Origin: Nelumbo lutea
Lineage: Eukaryota > Streptophyta > Magnoliopsida > Proteales > Nelumbonaceae
Direction: 5' to 3'
Assembly (NCBI GenBank): GCA_022828595.1
Contig: JAKGHH010000001.1
Coordinates: forward strand, 210,255,848 to 210,319,847
Length of the DNA stretch: 64,000 nt
Shown here: positions 36,292 through 47,387 of the stretch, in pieces
Numbering within the stretch: the first letter of the stretch is position 1
Layout of the letters: each line of letters opens with the position of its first letter
Position numbers and translations under genes: made by a program
Notes under the pieces: generated by a model
Told to the model about the DNA's origin: nothing
The model's input: the letters and a program-made list of their open reading frames with translations, nothing else
Database searches by the model: none

Positions 36292-36643
36292 TAGGGGTGA
36301 GCATTTGGTTTATTTGGTTAAAAACCAAACCAAATAAACCAAAATTTTAAAAGTCGAATAAAAAAATAAAAACTGAACCGAAACTAAAATTTTTGGTTTT
36401 TATTTTGATTAAAACCGAATTTTAAAAATATATACTCTATTATATATATTATAACATATAATATATCTTATATATATCATGAAATCAAATTTCAGTTTAT
36501 TGTATATTAATATATAAATATATAATATATTACATATTATATATTATATATTATAATGTATAATAATAAAATCTTCGATTAATTCAGTTTGCCGAAATAT
36601 CAAAATCAGAATTTTTGGTTTTAACCGAATAGTGCTCACCCTA
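36292..36643. mobile_element. hAT-like MITE with perfect 8-bp duplication, 352 bp
   Basis: It begins TAGGGGTGAGCATTTGGTTT and ends CCGAATAGTGCTCACCCTA. ATTGCTAG flanks it exactly (36284-36291 and 36644-36651). It is AT-rich with repeated 'aaccgaa/ttcggtt' phrases and is non-coding. Confidence 0.9.
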
Positions 36644-36651
36644 ATTGCTAG

Positions 36652-36887
36652 ATATATGGGGAGGTATGATGTGGCCAATTCACACCATTCATATAATAAG
36701 AGAAGAGAGCCTTAAATGCTGGGCCAAATTCAGTGTTAATTTGAGACTGGTGCCAATGCTATTATGGATATTAGTTGGATAGTATACAGTTATAAAAGTT
36801 TTCATACTTTGTAGGGTATATTACCCATATCTATTGCCTCTTTAGATATTACTCTTCGATGATTCTAGAGCTCTAACTAATGGAAGA
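36652..36887. other. short gap between the MITE and element A
   Basis: Nothing is recognised. The last five bases (36883-36887, GAAGA) are the left target duplication of element A. Confidence 0.5.
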
Positions 36888-37743
36888 TGATGAAGGAGGA
36901 TTTGGTCTGACCTCCTGGTAGGAAGACACGTGGACGTGACTTGATACAAGTAATAACTCAGCATAAGTTAGCTCGATACCAAGCGAGTTCGGGTACGTCA
37001 GTACCCCGAACTGAAGTCACTTCGGGACAAGCTCATTGCACAAAATTACTCAGCATAAGTTATCTCGATACCAAGCGAGTTCGGGTACGTCAGTACCCCG
37101 AATTGAAGTCACTTCGGGACAAGCTCATTGCACAAAATTACACTGGAATCACCTCGGCCCGAGGGCACTTCGACATTTATGACAAGGGCAAACCAAAACG
37201 CAAGCTCGAGAAGCTCGCTACCAGTTAGCTTGCTCCCGAGTAGCCCGATATCCTACAGGTAGTTCACCCGGCGTATAGGTCTTCACATGGCAACCTCGGG
37301 GAATACACCCCCATCCTTGAACCCCATAGGACCGTACTTATAACGATAACATTAGCTCACCAACTCCCTGTTCTGACGGGAAGTGACGGCATTACCATTT
37401 GACGGTGCTTCAACCACCTAACACGCGACAGGTCCCATCATAACAAGGGCTCAGTAACCATTCCACCTACCCACCTGAGCTAGTGTATAAAAACCCCGCT
37501 CTCACCAGGGGCAAAGGTACATTCTATTATCTATTGATTGTGTGTAATCTTTGCTCTCTAGCTCTCTCATTGTTATCATCTTCAAGCTCTCTACTATCAC
37601 GCTGTTCTAACTTAGCCATCGGAGTATCCTCGTCGGGTGATCCACCCCAGGATCTCTGACTCTTCTCTTCCAAGAAACTATCCTCGTTGTTGCTGGCAGC
37701 CACATCAGCATCCAGCGGGGAGCAGCCGGATTATGCCACATCA
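36888..37743 (+). repeat. element A 5' LTR (856 bp, with 92-bp duplication)
   Basis: It starts TGATGAAGGAGG and ends GCCACATCA. A 92-bp tandem duplication (36959-37050 and 37051-37142) accounts for its extra length over the 3' LTR. A TATA-like TATAAAAA near 37492 may be the element's promoter. Confidence 0.9.
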
Positions 37744-37745
37744 AT

Positions 37746-37761
37746 TGGCACCGTATGTGGG
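37746..37761 (+). other. element A primer-binding site
   Basis: TGGCACCGTATGTGGG begins two bases after the LTR. It resembles the TGGCGCCGT-type sites of plant gypsy elements, with decay. I did not assign the tRNA. Confidence 0.6.
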
Positions 37762-37826
37762 AAATCTTACAAAAAGCCTTTCTATCCTCTTTTCGAGAAC
37801 CAAAAGAACTCAAAAACCAGACCTAT

Positions 37827-39622
37827 GGCTTCTTCCAACAACACCGGACAACGCAGGGAAGCAAACACCTCCGGGGGGCAACCTCAACCCCCAACTGTCT
37901 GTATAGGCCAGTTCACCATACTGCTTCCCGCAGGTGGGATCCAGCACCTGCTATGCCTCAACCATTTGGGCCTGTGAATGCCCTACTTCCCCCTATAGCG
38001 GGTGCAACCTCCATTGAACCATCCGTAGTTCCCCCGGGAGTAGGACAAAACCAACTAAACCACCTAGTATACTGCATACGGGCTATTTAAGCCCAAATGC
38101 AGCAGTTCCAGCAGTTCCAGCAGTACCAACAACAAGTTCAGCATCACATGTACCAGCCGCAGTTCCCACTGCTGCAATAGAACCAGCAACCTACCCCACC
38201 TCAGTGTCCAATCACCCCGAGCAAGCCTCACCACCAAGGCAGCCATCCTGACCGGGAGGAGACCTCCCAGGCCTCATCTCGCGGTAGAAGAGAGAGACAA
38301 GTCCCTCCCACCTCTCTTCAAGTAAGCAGGTCGAGAGATACTCGGCCCACCAGAATCAGTCCACCTCGGCCTTCATGACCTGAAGGCATTCTTGTAGGAA
38401 ACCGGTTCGATGTCCTAGCTAAGGACTCCAGATAGGGTTTCTCAGTCCGTAGTAGCCGGTAGTCCAAGTCACTCCCGACCAAAGCGCCATCCGACAATGT
38501 AGAGGTCAGTAGCACCACTACAAAACCAGTTGAGCAGTGGCAAAGAAGGCCTACCAAAGCACCCATCCGACCTGAGTAGCCTAAAGGTAAAGCGGAGGTA
38601 AGCTCAAGAGTCACCAATGCTACTACCCTCCTTTTTTGTACCATCTCCACTACCCCCTAAGCTCCTGGCCTCCCCGATGCCAACGAACTTCAGGGTACCC
38701 CCTAGACAAATATGATGGGCCCTTTGACCCTAATGATCAAGTAGATTCCTTTCAGTCCTAGATGCATCTCGCCAGGGCTGACGAGGCCTGCAAGTGTGTC
38801 GCCTTCTCCATGACCTTCAAAGGAGTAGCCCGCACTTGGTATAGAAACATTGCACCTGGGACAGTTAAAAGCTAGGCGCAGCTCGTACAGTTGTTCACCT
38901 CGCACTTCATCACTAGTAAGAAGTGCCCGAGGTCACAAGAGAGCCTTCTCAATATAGTCCAGAGGGAAGGGGAGTCAATCAAAAGCTACATCAAATGATT
39001 CAACGACACTTGCCTACTAATCCCGAACTTATACCTAGCTGTGAGACTTGTGGCAACCGAAAAAGGGATTCCTCATAAAGAATTTAAATGGCATGTGGTG
39101 GCGAGCAAACCCAAGGACATTACAGAGTTCCTTAAGCTCGTTGATCAGTTCATTGGGACTGAGGAAGAGATGAACCAACAGACTGAAGCTCCAGCAGATA
39201 AGAGAAAAAGGGAGGAACACAACTTGAACGGTGGCGGCAAGAGAAAGAAAAGCAGGTCCCCCGTCAGTGAGAGCATGTCCGATTTCCACCCCCGAGCTCC
39301 CCCGATTGAAAGAATGAGCTTCACACCCCTCAATTTGAAGCGTGGAGAAATTCTCATGGCCATAAAGGACGCTTCCTTTGTGAAGTGGCCACCCAAATTA
39401 AGAAGCGACCCGATCCATAGAAATAAAAACATATATTGTCATTTTCACAAAGACCACGGCCATAGCACCGAAAACTGTAAAAACCTCTGCAACGAGATTG
39501 AAAAGCTCATCTGCCATGGGTACCTGAGAAACTTTATACAAAGAAATAATAAAGGCCAAACAAATCAGCAAGGGGAGCAAAAGAAATACGCTCCCGAGCC
39601 CAACAACAGGCCGAATGAATAA
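37827..39622 (+). pseudogene. element A gag remnant
   Basis: It starts MASSNNTGQRREA. A Gln-rich stretch (about 38095-38180) precedes the capsid-like part around 38700-39100, which includes FKGVARTWYRNIAPG. The clean last 193 codons carry a zinc knuckle of Tat-gag type, CHFHKDHGHSTENC, near 39438-39480. Stops near 38178, 38576, 38758, 38872 and 38996 and frame changes destroy the ORF. Four are explained by CAG->TAG, TGG->TAG or CGA->TGA. Confidence 0.8.
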
Positions 39623-39769
39623 AGGCAACCGCCTGAAGAGAGACCAGTTCGTGGGATAATCAGTACAATCACTAGTGGTTTGGTTGTTGTGGGTTGTTCC
39701 ATAGTAGCAGGAAAGACTTCAGCCCGCGAGCTAGAACATGAAGGGCAGAACCCTCCAAAGCGGTCGTGA

Positions 39770-40210
39770 ACTGAGGACTCCATATTCTTTACCGAGGATG
39801 ACGCGCGCGGGATTCAGTACCCCCATGATGACGCGCTGGTCATAAAAATGAAGATCATCGACTTCGAAGTCAGGCACATCCTAGTAGATTCGGGGAGTTC
39901 GGCTGATATCCTATTCAAAAACACCTTCGACAAGCTACAACTCCAGGAAAGTGACCTCTAGCTGCCAGTACTCCTCTAGTAGGCTTCAATGGACAAGAGG
40001 TCAGACCCCTCGGATGGGTTTTCTTGCCCGTGGAGATCAGCACATGGCCCAACAATGTAAGGTTTGAGCATACCTTCCTAGTAGTCGCAACGCCCTCCCC
40101 GTACAATGCCATTATAGGGCAGCCCGTCACTCACGTGCTTCGTGCAATGGTATCCACTTACTACCTGGCCATGAAGTTCCCCACGGACTTCGAGGTAGGG
40201 GTAGCTTAGG
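39770..40210 (+). pseudogene. element A aspartic protease
   Basis: The catalytic motif LVDSGSSADILF lies near 39890-39925. Then come the flap-like region and the C-terminal PYNAIIGQPVTHVLRAMVS near 40100-40160. Stops occur inside and at 40207 (GVA-stop-GDQ, where CAG would fit). Confidence 0.8.
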
Positions 40211-40392
40211 GCGATCAGCTCGAATCCCGAAAATGTTACGTTGTCGCTCTCAAAGGGAAAGGCAAATTGGCGAATGACCTTGAGTTAGAGCAACCTATGG
40301 AGTACTTCGAAGAGCGAGCTACGCCAACCGAAGGGACGATCCACATCCTGACCTCAGCGGAAGATCCAACTAGAACTCTCTAGATCAGAGCC

Positions 40393-41120
40393 ATGATCGA
40401 AGAGCCTCTTCACTCTCAGTTGGTGAGTTTTCTACTTGAAAATTTAGATGTGCTAGCCTGGTCCGTGACAGAAATGCCTGACATAAATGCTAAGGTTATA
40501 ACTCAAAGGTTGAACACTAATCCTTTAGTCAAGGTAGTTAGACAAAAAAATTGCAACTTAGCCTCGGAGCGCTTGAAGATAGTTGATGAGGAGGTCGGGA
40601 AACTCCTTGCAGCCGATTTCATCAAAGAGGTCCACTACCCAAACTGGGTGGCTAACCCTGTTCTGGTAAAGAAGGCCAGCGGTAAATGGCGCATGTGCGT
40701 CGATTACACCAACCTGAGCTTCCCAAAGGATTGTTTCCCTCTCCCCAAGATCGATCGTCTAGTGGATGCAACCTTAGGGCATGAATTACTGAGCTTTTTG
40801 GGTGCATACTCGAGCTATAACTAGATAAAGATGGACTCCACCGACGAAGAAAAAATAGCGTTTATAACCGATTTAGGTCTATATTGTTATAAGGTCATGC
40901 CTTTCGGACTAAAAAATGCTGGGGCAACCTTTCAAAGACTTCTCAACAAAGTTTTTGAGCCGTTGATCAGCGACAAGGTTGAATGCTATGTAGACGACAT
41001 GGTCGTCAAAACCTAATTTTCAGACGGCTTAATAAGTGACTTGCAATGTGTTTTTGAAATTCTGCACAAGTATAGTATGAAATTGAACCCTAATAAGTGC
41101 ATTTTCGGCGTCACCTCGGG
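40393..41120 (+). pseudogene. element A reverse transcriptase
   Basis: The palm and finger motifs are clear: FIKEVHYPNWVANPVLVKK, WRMCVDYTNLSFPKD, then VMPFGLKNAGATFQRL and the active site YVDDM at 40987-41001. A TAG at 40822 replaces the conserved Gln of the YNQI motif and cuts the frame. Another stop follows the active site at 41014. Confidence 0.85.
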
Positions 41121-41169
41121 TATGTTCCTATGTTACATAGTTAACCAGCGTGGAGTCGAGGCAAACCCT

Positions 41170-42200
41170 AAAAAAATCAAGGCTATCCTATAAACGAATC
41201 CATCTCACAAGTTGAAAGAGGTCCAAAGGCTAAATGGCCGCATGGCAACCTTAAGCTGCTTCATGTCCAAATTGGCAGATAGCTGCTTGCCCTTCTTTAA
41301 GGCAATCAAGAAAAGTAAAGACTTCGAGTGGATTGAAGAGTGCCAACTCGCTTTCAGCGAGCTAAAGGAATACTTAGTTAGTGTCCCGGTTCTGACCCAA
41401 CCCGAGGAAGGCAATGTTTTAAAGTTGTACCTCTCTGCGAGTGATGAGATAGTCAACTCAGTACTAATAAAAGAAGTAGATCAGGTCCAACGACCTATCT
41501 ACAATGTTAATAAAGTTTTGTAGGATGTAGAAACTAGGTACCCAGAGATCGAGAAGCTGGCGTACGCACTGGTCACGGCAGCTCGAAAGCTTCGTCTGTA
41601 TTTCCAAACTTACACTATCCTAGTCCTCAAAAAGAAGCCTCTAAGGCAAGTCTTACTCAAGCCCGAGGTATATGGCAGATTGACGAAGCGGGCCATCAAA
41701 CTCAGCGAATATGACCTCCAATATGAGCCTCGAACAGCAGTTAAGGCCCAAGCCCTAGTCAACTTCGTAGCAGAATGTACCTTCAGCACTGCAGTCCCCG
41801 AGCTGACAGAGATCAAACACAGAGAAAAGACTTCAACTAGTATGGCACCAATTCCAGATAAAGCAAAGCCAACTTGGGACGAAGAACCTTTGATCCTTCA
41901 TGTGGATGGCTTGACCAACCAACAAAGAAGCGAAGCCGGCGCCATACTGCATGCACCAAGCGGGATGAAACTAGAGTATGCACTTTGGTTTGAGTTCACG
42001 ACGTCCAACAACGAAGCTAAGTACGAAGCACTACTAGCCGGGCTCACATTAGCAAAAGAAGTGCGAGCAAAACACGTCATCATCTGTAGTAACTCCTAGC
42101 TCGTGGTCAATCAGGTCATCAGAGATTATTTTATCAGGCAGATTCCAAGGTCTGAGAACAATGAGGCCGATGAACTATCCCAGTTAGCCAGCACGAGCAT
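41170..42200 (+). pseudogene. element A RT connection and RNase H domains
   Basis: 41212-41523 carries the RT-RNase H region (EVQRLNGRMATLSCFMSK, KCEWIEECQ-like FEWIEECQLAF). From 41880 an RNase H of the archaeal-like type found in Tat elements reads ILHVDGLTNQQRSEAGAIL and NNEAKYEALLAGLTLA. In the third acidic motif the usual SDSQLVV reads SNS-stop-LVV (42088-42108), losing the Asp and the Gln. Other stops lie at 41191 and 41521. Confidence 0.75.
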
Positions 42201-42429
42201 CAGCACCATGAGGACCATGCACATAGAGAACTTGCCTCAACCCAACATTCTCAGGGGGCAGAAGAGGTCGCTCCTGTTGCACGAACTAAACCAAGATGGA
42301 TCGACCCACTCGCAAGCTACCTACTTCATGGAACCCGGCCTGTAGATCGCAACGCAGCCAGAAGGATAGGACGACAGGCAGCCAAGTATGTCATGATAGA
42401 CGGACGATTGTAGCAAAAATCCTACACGC

Positions 42430-43525
42430 TCCCCTACTTGCGTTGTTTGCAACCTTCAGAAGCTGAGCTTCTCCTCAATGACACCCATGAAGGCCTATGC
42501 GACGGACACTTGAGGGCAGGGCCCTCGCACGGAAAGCACTACGGTAAGGGTACTTCTGGCCCACCAGGAAGAGAGACACACTCGAGCTCGTCAAGAAATG
42601 CGACAAATGTCAGAGGTACGCCAACATCCATCACCAACCTGCTGCCAACCTAAAGTACCTCACTAGCCCATGGCCCTTTGCACAATGGGGGATTGACATC
42701 GTTGGACCATTCCCGCTAGCAACAGGACAGAGGAAATTCTTAGTAGTAGCAATGGGTTACTTCACAAAGTGGGTAGAAGTGGAATCCCTAGCAACAATCA
42801 CAGCTCCAACCGTATAGACCTTCTTCTGGAAGAACATAATATGCCGCTTCAGACTACCTTGAGTGTTCATTTCTGACAATGGTAAGCAGTTCGAAGATAT
42901 CAAGTTCTAGAACTGGTGTGCTGAAATGGGGATACAACAGAACTTCACTTCGGTAGCACACCCTCAGGAGAAAGGGAAAACAAAAGTCACGAATAGAGCC
43001 ATACTCCGCAGACGGAAAGCTCGCTTATCCCGAGCTAAGGGGCTATGGATAGAAGAGCTACCCAGTGTACTATGGGCTTACTGAACTACCGTCAAGACCA
43101 CCATAGGAGAAACTCCCTTCAACCTCACCTATGGCATGAAAGCAGCAATCCTAGCCGAAATCGAGGTTCCTACACTACGTCTGGAAGCCAATGACAAAGA
43201 AGGAAACGATGACGAGCTCCGCACCAACCTCAACCTAGTAGAAGAAGTACGGGATCTCACGTACATCCGGACTGCAGCCTACCAGCAAAAAGTAGCCCGG
43301 TATTATAACGCCCAAGTCAGGAAGTGACACTTCTGCGTTGGAAAACTGGTGCTCCGAAAAGTTATGGTACCCGAGCCCAGTGTAGGTAAGCTCGGACCAA
43401 ACTGGGACGGTCCGTATCGCGTAAAGCCGATACTAGGGGAAGGCACATACGAGCTCGAAACCCTAGAAGAAAAGCAAGTGCCCCGGGCATGGAATGTCAA
43501 CAACCTAAGGCGATACTACCTCTGA
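42430..43525 (+). pseudogene. element A integrase
   Basis: The zinc-binding HHCC part (HEGLCDGH, then CDKCQRY) spans a frameshift near 42500-42620. The catalytic core has WGIDIVGPFP (first Asp) and ISDNGKQF (second Asp). The third acidic residue is Lys: the family's VEVTNR-type motif reads TKVTNR near 42982-42999. The C-terminal part includes KGLWIEELPSVLWAY-stop-TT and GKLGPNWDGPYRVKP (GPY/F module), ending RRYYL-stop at 43525. Four stops correspond to CGA->TGA or CAG->TAG. Confidence 0.85.
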
Positions 43526-43681
43526 TTACGAATTGAAGAGGCATCAGCCCCAAAAACAAGTAAGTGGGCTCTAACTCTCAGATCATGATTCCTAAGCCCG
43601 TGGTTTACTACGAAAGTACTAATCAGGTTAGTACCCCGGGTCCTCTGACATTTAATTCCTTATAGGTCTCAAGGAGCAACT

Positions 43682-43969
43682 AAATCCAGGAACGGACTAC
43701 AGGTCCCTCCCTAAGCCTAAGGGCCACAAGAAGACCCCAGTTGCCACTTTGGCTTGGGTGAAATCCAGGAGCGGACTATGGGTCCCTCCCTAAGCCTAAG
43801 GGCCACAAGAAGACCCCAGTTGCCATTCGGCCTGGGTAAAATCTAGGAGCGGACTATAGGTCCCTCTCTAAGCCTAAGGGCCACAAGAAGACCCCAGTTG
43901 CCACTTCGACCTGGGTGAAATCTAGGAGTGGACTACGGGTCCCTCCCAAAGCCTAAGGGCCACAAAACG
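43682..43969 (+). repeat. minisatellite, four copies of about 79 bp
   Basis: Copies start at 43682, 43761, 43838 and 43918. Each contains AAATCYAGGARYGGACTA, 'aagcctaagggccacaagaag' and, in the first three, 'accccagttgcca'. It lies just after pol, where Tat/Ogre-type elements are known to carry variable tandem repeats. Confidence 0.95.
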
Positions 43970-44373
43970 CTGAACTAACAAGGACCTGGGCATTATGTAA
44001 AACTTGCTTATCTCTAACTCCTAAGGGAAAGATAGCTCGGGTATGAACCCTACGGTGTCTATTCCACCCCTGTTGCTCTCGCTCAGCTTGGTAACCCGAT
44101 AGTCTGGGGTAACCCATGCAGCCCGAAGCGACAACTTCACTTTCGGTTATCCTTACTCATTGCCGGCTCAATAGCTTGATAGTTCATGTAACCTATTAAT
44201 AAATTGCCCAGCTCAGAGTCCACTCACACAAGTATTTTTGCACCTAGGAATACTCAAAAGAAACTATATTTCATTAATAGAAGAAAGTTCATATACAAGA
44301 TTTTTACCCAAGCTCATAGGCTCGAGACAATACATCCACAATTCAAAAAAGAGAGAAAGAAAGCAAGGAGCCA

Positions 44374-46257
44374 TCACACAGAAGGGTCCACCACCTCGAC
44401 CTCAGTATCACCCTCTTCCCTAGAAGAGTAGGGCTCTACATCCGCTGCCTTGGCCACTTTGGGATCCAAGCACGCCATCGTGATCCCATCGAGATCAAGG
44501 TCGAGGAACCTCTGGCAAACCAAGTATCGACACAGCTTAAACCCGACATGATAAGAGTCCGATCCATATTCAACTTGTAAGGCCTTGAACTCCAGGGACT
44601 CTTTGAAGCTCTCAATGGCCTTGACCCTCTCTTCTACGATAGAAGCCTCGAGGTCTGCGATCTCCCGCTCAAGACGTGCCTTCTCCTCGGACAACAAGGA
44701 GATCTGCCCCTCCTGGGTCAGTATCAGCTCCTTTTGGGCCTCAGCCCCCTTCTTAGCCCTAAGCACCTCGCCCCGAGCCAGATCCAGGTCGCGATGGAGC
44801 TTCTGCATCTTTTTCCCAACATTGATGGCTTCCTTCATGCGAATCGCCACTTGGCAAGCCAACACGCGACCAACAGAGTTAGCCTGCCAACGAGAAGGCC
44901 AAGATTAGTTAAAAAAATAAAGAGAGAGGAGGAGAGAAGAAAAAGGAAAGAGAGAGGCAGAAAGCTCACCACCATATAGTGGCTGGCAACTAGTCCCAAG
45001 AGAGTGCCTGGACACAACTCAGCCCACTTCGAGACTTCATCTTCAAAGGTGGCATCTCGACTCTTGCGCAAGGCTTTAACATGGTCCATGATGATCTTTC
45101 ACAGTTGGAAGATAGCCCTCTGGTCCATCCACAGGTATGGACGAACTCCCCGGCTCTTGAGGGCGAACTCCCTCACGTTGGACCCCAACCGAAGTCTCCC
45201 TAGGGTTAGCGGGCTAGGCCTCCTCCTGAGGAGGTGCAGAGGAGATCAGCTCCACGATTGGGACTTCAGGTGAATGACTGGCCTCTTGGTGCAGCCTCTT
45301 TGCAGCCTTCTTCCCCTTCTGGGAGCTCCTCAAAAGGCTTTCGGCATTGACCGACATGATAGCTGCAAAAATAAAAAGTAAAATTAGCCACAAACTAATC
45401 AAGATCTTGAGAAGGTAAAAGCCCAAGGCAACCTACTAGGTCTCAAGCCAGCTTGCACGAGTTTATCTTCGGTAAGGTAGTCCGAGCAGAGGAATCCGAG
45501 CTCCGCCCAAGACTTAAGCGTCTCTCTCGTCTTCAAGCCCAACCTAACACCGAGAACCTGGATTGCCGACCTCCAATGGGTCGGGAAAGGCCACCCCTCG
45601 GGGTTACGAACTACCAAGTAACCCCGTTTCCAGGCCGGGATCTTGTTGGGGAGTGCATGCAATAGCTTATACCCCAGGTGAGGAGACATGTAGTAGGTTC
45701 TCCTATGCTCGGGGAAAACGCAAGAAGAGTTTTTCTTGATGGACAGAATGGTAGAGAAGGTACCGAGGTCAAGGGGAAGACAATACTCATAAAAGAGCAA
45801 AATGGTCCCTACCCACGTTACGAGTAGAGTTTGGGTGTAACTAGTTTATGGTAATGTTAAAAGACTTAATGACCTCAATGATCAAATGGTGCAAAGGAAG
45901 GCGAAGACCAGCCAGAAGCTGCTCTTCGAAGATCACGATCTCGTTATGGTCGTGTTCCCAGGGAAAATTGCCGGAAGGAAGGCTGTAGGAGAACTCTCTC
46001 GGAAGATTGTACCGGCAAACTAAGGCCTAAAGCCAATCTGAAGTCATTATCGAAGGACCGAAGTTGTTTGGCACCCGACCTTAGTGGGAAGTGGATGCTT
46101 GACTACCCGAGGCCTCTCGAGCCTCCCGGGGCGCATGTGCTTCAGGAAAACCATGAGCTGCCTCTAAACCCACGATAGCCCTGTCCTGGCTACTGACCCT
46201 AGCCGAGGTACCCACCTCGGCCTCATCAAGAAAACTATCAATACTAGAAGAAGACAT
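44374..46257 (-). pseudogene. element A antisense ORF, Transposase_28-like with coiled coil
   Basis: It runs opposite to pol, from ATG at 46257 (MSSSSIDSFLDEAEVGTS) to a stop at 44374. N-terminal third: RLPLHHLIIEVIKSFNIT near 45850-45900, the Transposase_28-type (PF04195) signature. Middle (45399-45800): YKLLHALPNKIPAWKRGYLV and NPEGWPFPTHW. C-terminal (44374-44865): a long heptad-like coiled coil rich in Lys and Glu, then an acidic tail. The N-terminal and middle parts need frame changes and pass stops, so it is broken. Position, start and layout match the antisense ORF of element B. The function in this lineage is unknown. Confidence 0.7.
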
Positions 46258-46604
46258 GGAACTAAACGGAACTAAAATAAGAAGTGAATGAAGACTCACC
46301 AAAGAAAGACGACCTGATTAGAAGGAAGTGAAGGAAATGGGTCCCGAGTATCACTATTTATAGCCACTATGCTAGAGAAGCAACGGTCAAGATTGAAGCA
46401 ATCCGATGGCTATTGAGAAAACTGGCTGCACGATCCTCGAGATCGAAAATAATTTAGCGCATTTTTTGGCGTCCGTAGAACCTATAGATCGCTTGGCGTC
46501 CGCGCGTAAGTTGCACGCGACCCATCCGACATCAGCCAGACTTCGAACCAAATCCACTTGGCACACCATGAACTCCTCGAATCAGGTCAAGACCCCTAGC
46601 TCAA

Positions 46605-46619
46605 GGAGTGGGGGGCAAT
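46605..46619 (+). other. element A polypurine tract
   Basis: GGAGTGGGGGGCAAT directly precedes the 3' LTR start TGATGAAGG. It matches the tract of element B at 25017-25031 (- strand). Confidence 0.85.
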
Positions 46620-47382
46620 TGATGAAGGAGGATTTGGTCCGACCTCCTAGTAGGAAGATATGTGAACGTGACTCAACACAAGTAACAACTCAACATAAGT
46701 CAGCTCGGTACCAAGCAAGCTCGAGTACGTCAATACCCCGAACTGAAGTCACTTCGGGACGCGCTCACCGCACAAGATTACACTGGGATCACCTCGGCCC
46801 GAGGGCACTTCGACATTTACGACAAGGGCAAACCAAAACGCAAGCTCGAGAAGCTCGCTACCAGTTAGCTTGCTCCCGAGCAGCCCGGTATCCTATAGGT
46901 AGCTCACCCAGCGTACAGGTCTTCGCATGGAAACCTCAGGGAATACACCCCCATCCCTGAATCCCGTAGGACTGTACTTATAACAGTAACATTAGCTCAC
47001 CAACTCTCCGCTCTGACTGGAAGTGATGGTATTACCGTTTGATGGCACTTCAACCACCTAACACGCGACAGGTCCCATCATAACAGGGGCTCAGTGACCG
47101 TTCCACCTACCCACCTGAGTTAGTGTATAAAAACCTCATTCTCATGAGGGGTGAAGGTACGTTCTATTATCTATTGATTGTGTGTAATCTTTGCTCTCTA
47201 GCTCTCTCACTGTTATTATCTTCAAACTCTGTACTATCACTATATTCTAACTTAGCCATCGGAGTATCCTTGCTGGGTGAACCACCCGAGATCTCTGACT
47301 CTTCTCTTTCAGGAAACTAGTCCTCATTATTGCTGGCAGCCACATAGCATCCACCAAGGAGCAGCCGGATTACGCCACATCA
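46620..47382 (+). repeat. element A 3' LTR (763 bp)
   Basis: It starts TGATGAAGGAGG and ends GCCACATCA. It carries one copy of the 92-bp unit duplicated in the 5' LTR. The two LTRs differ at many sites, a good part of them C/T or G/A. Confidence 0.9.
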
Positions 47383-47387
47383 GAATA

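Larger units (their letters stand above)
36888..47382 (+). mobile_element. element A: full-length but dead Ty3/gypsy (Tat-like) LTR retrotransposon
   Basis: 10.5 kb with two LTRs, primer-binding site, gag, protease, RT, RNase H, integrase, a minisatellite, an antisense ORF and a polypurine tract, in that order. The flanks GAAGA (36883-36887) and GAATA (47383-47387) are a 5-bp duplication with one mismatch. Domain order PR-RT-RH-IN defines Ty3/gypsy. No chromodomain is visible, and the antisense Transposase_28-like ORF points to the Tat group. More than 15 stops, at least one frameshift and diverged LTRs show it is inactive and old. Confidence 0.9.

Noticed and set aside
36292..36643. Inverted repeats as a CRISPR-like or phage attachment site
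   Set aside because: This is plant nuclear DNA, and the structure is fully explained as a MITE with an 8-bp target duplication.
44585..44979. + strand frames across the end of element A
   Set aside because: Shadow of the antisense coiled-coil ORF, which has the clear heptad pattern on the - strand.
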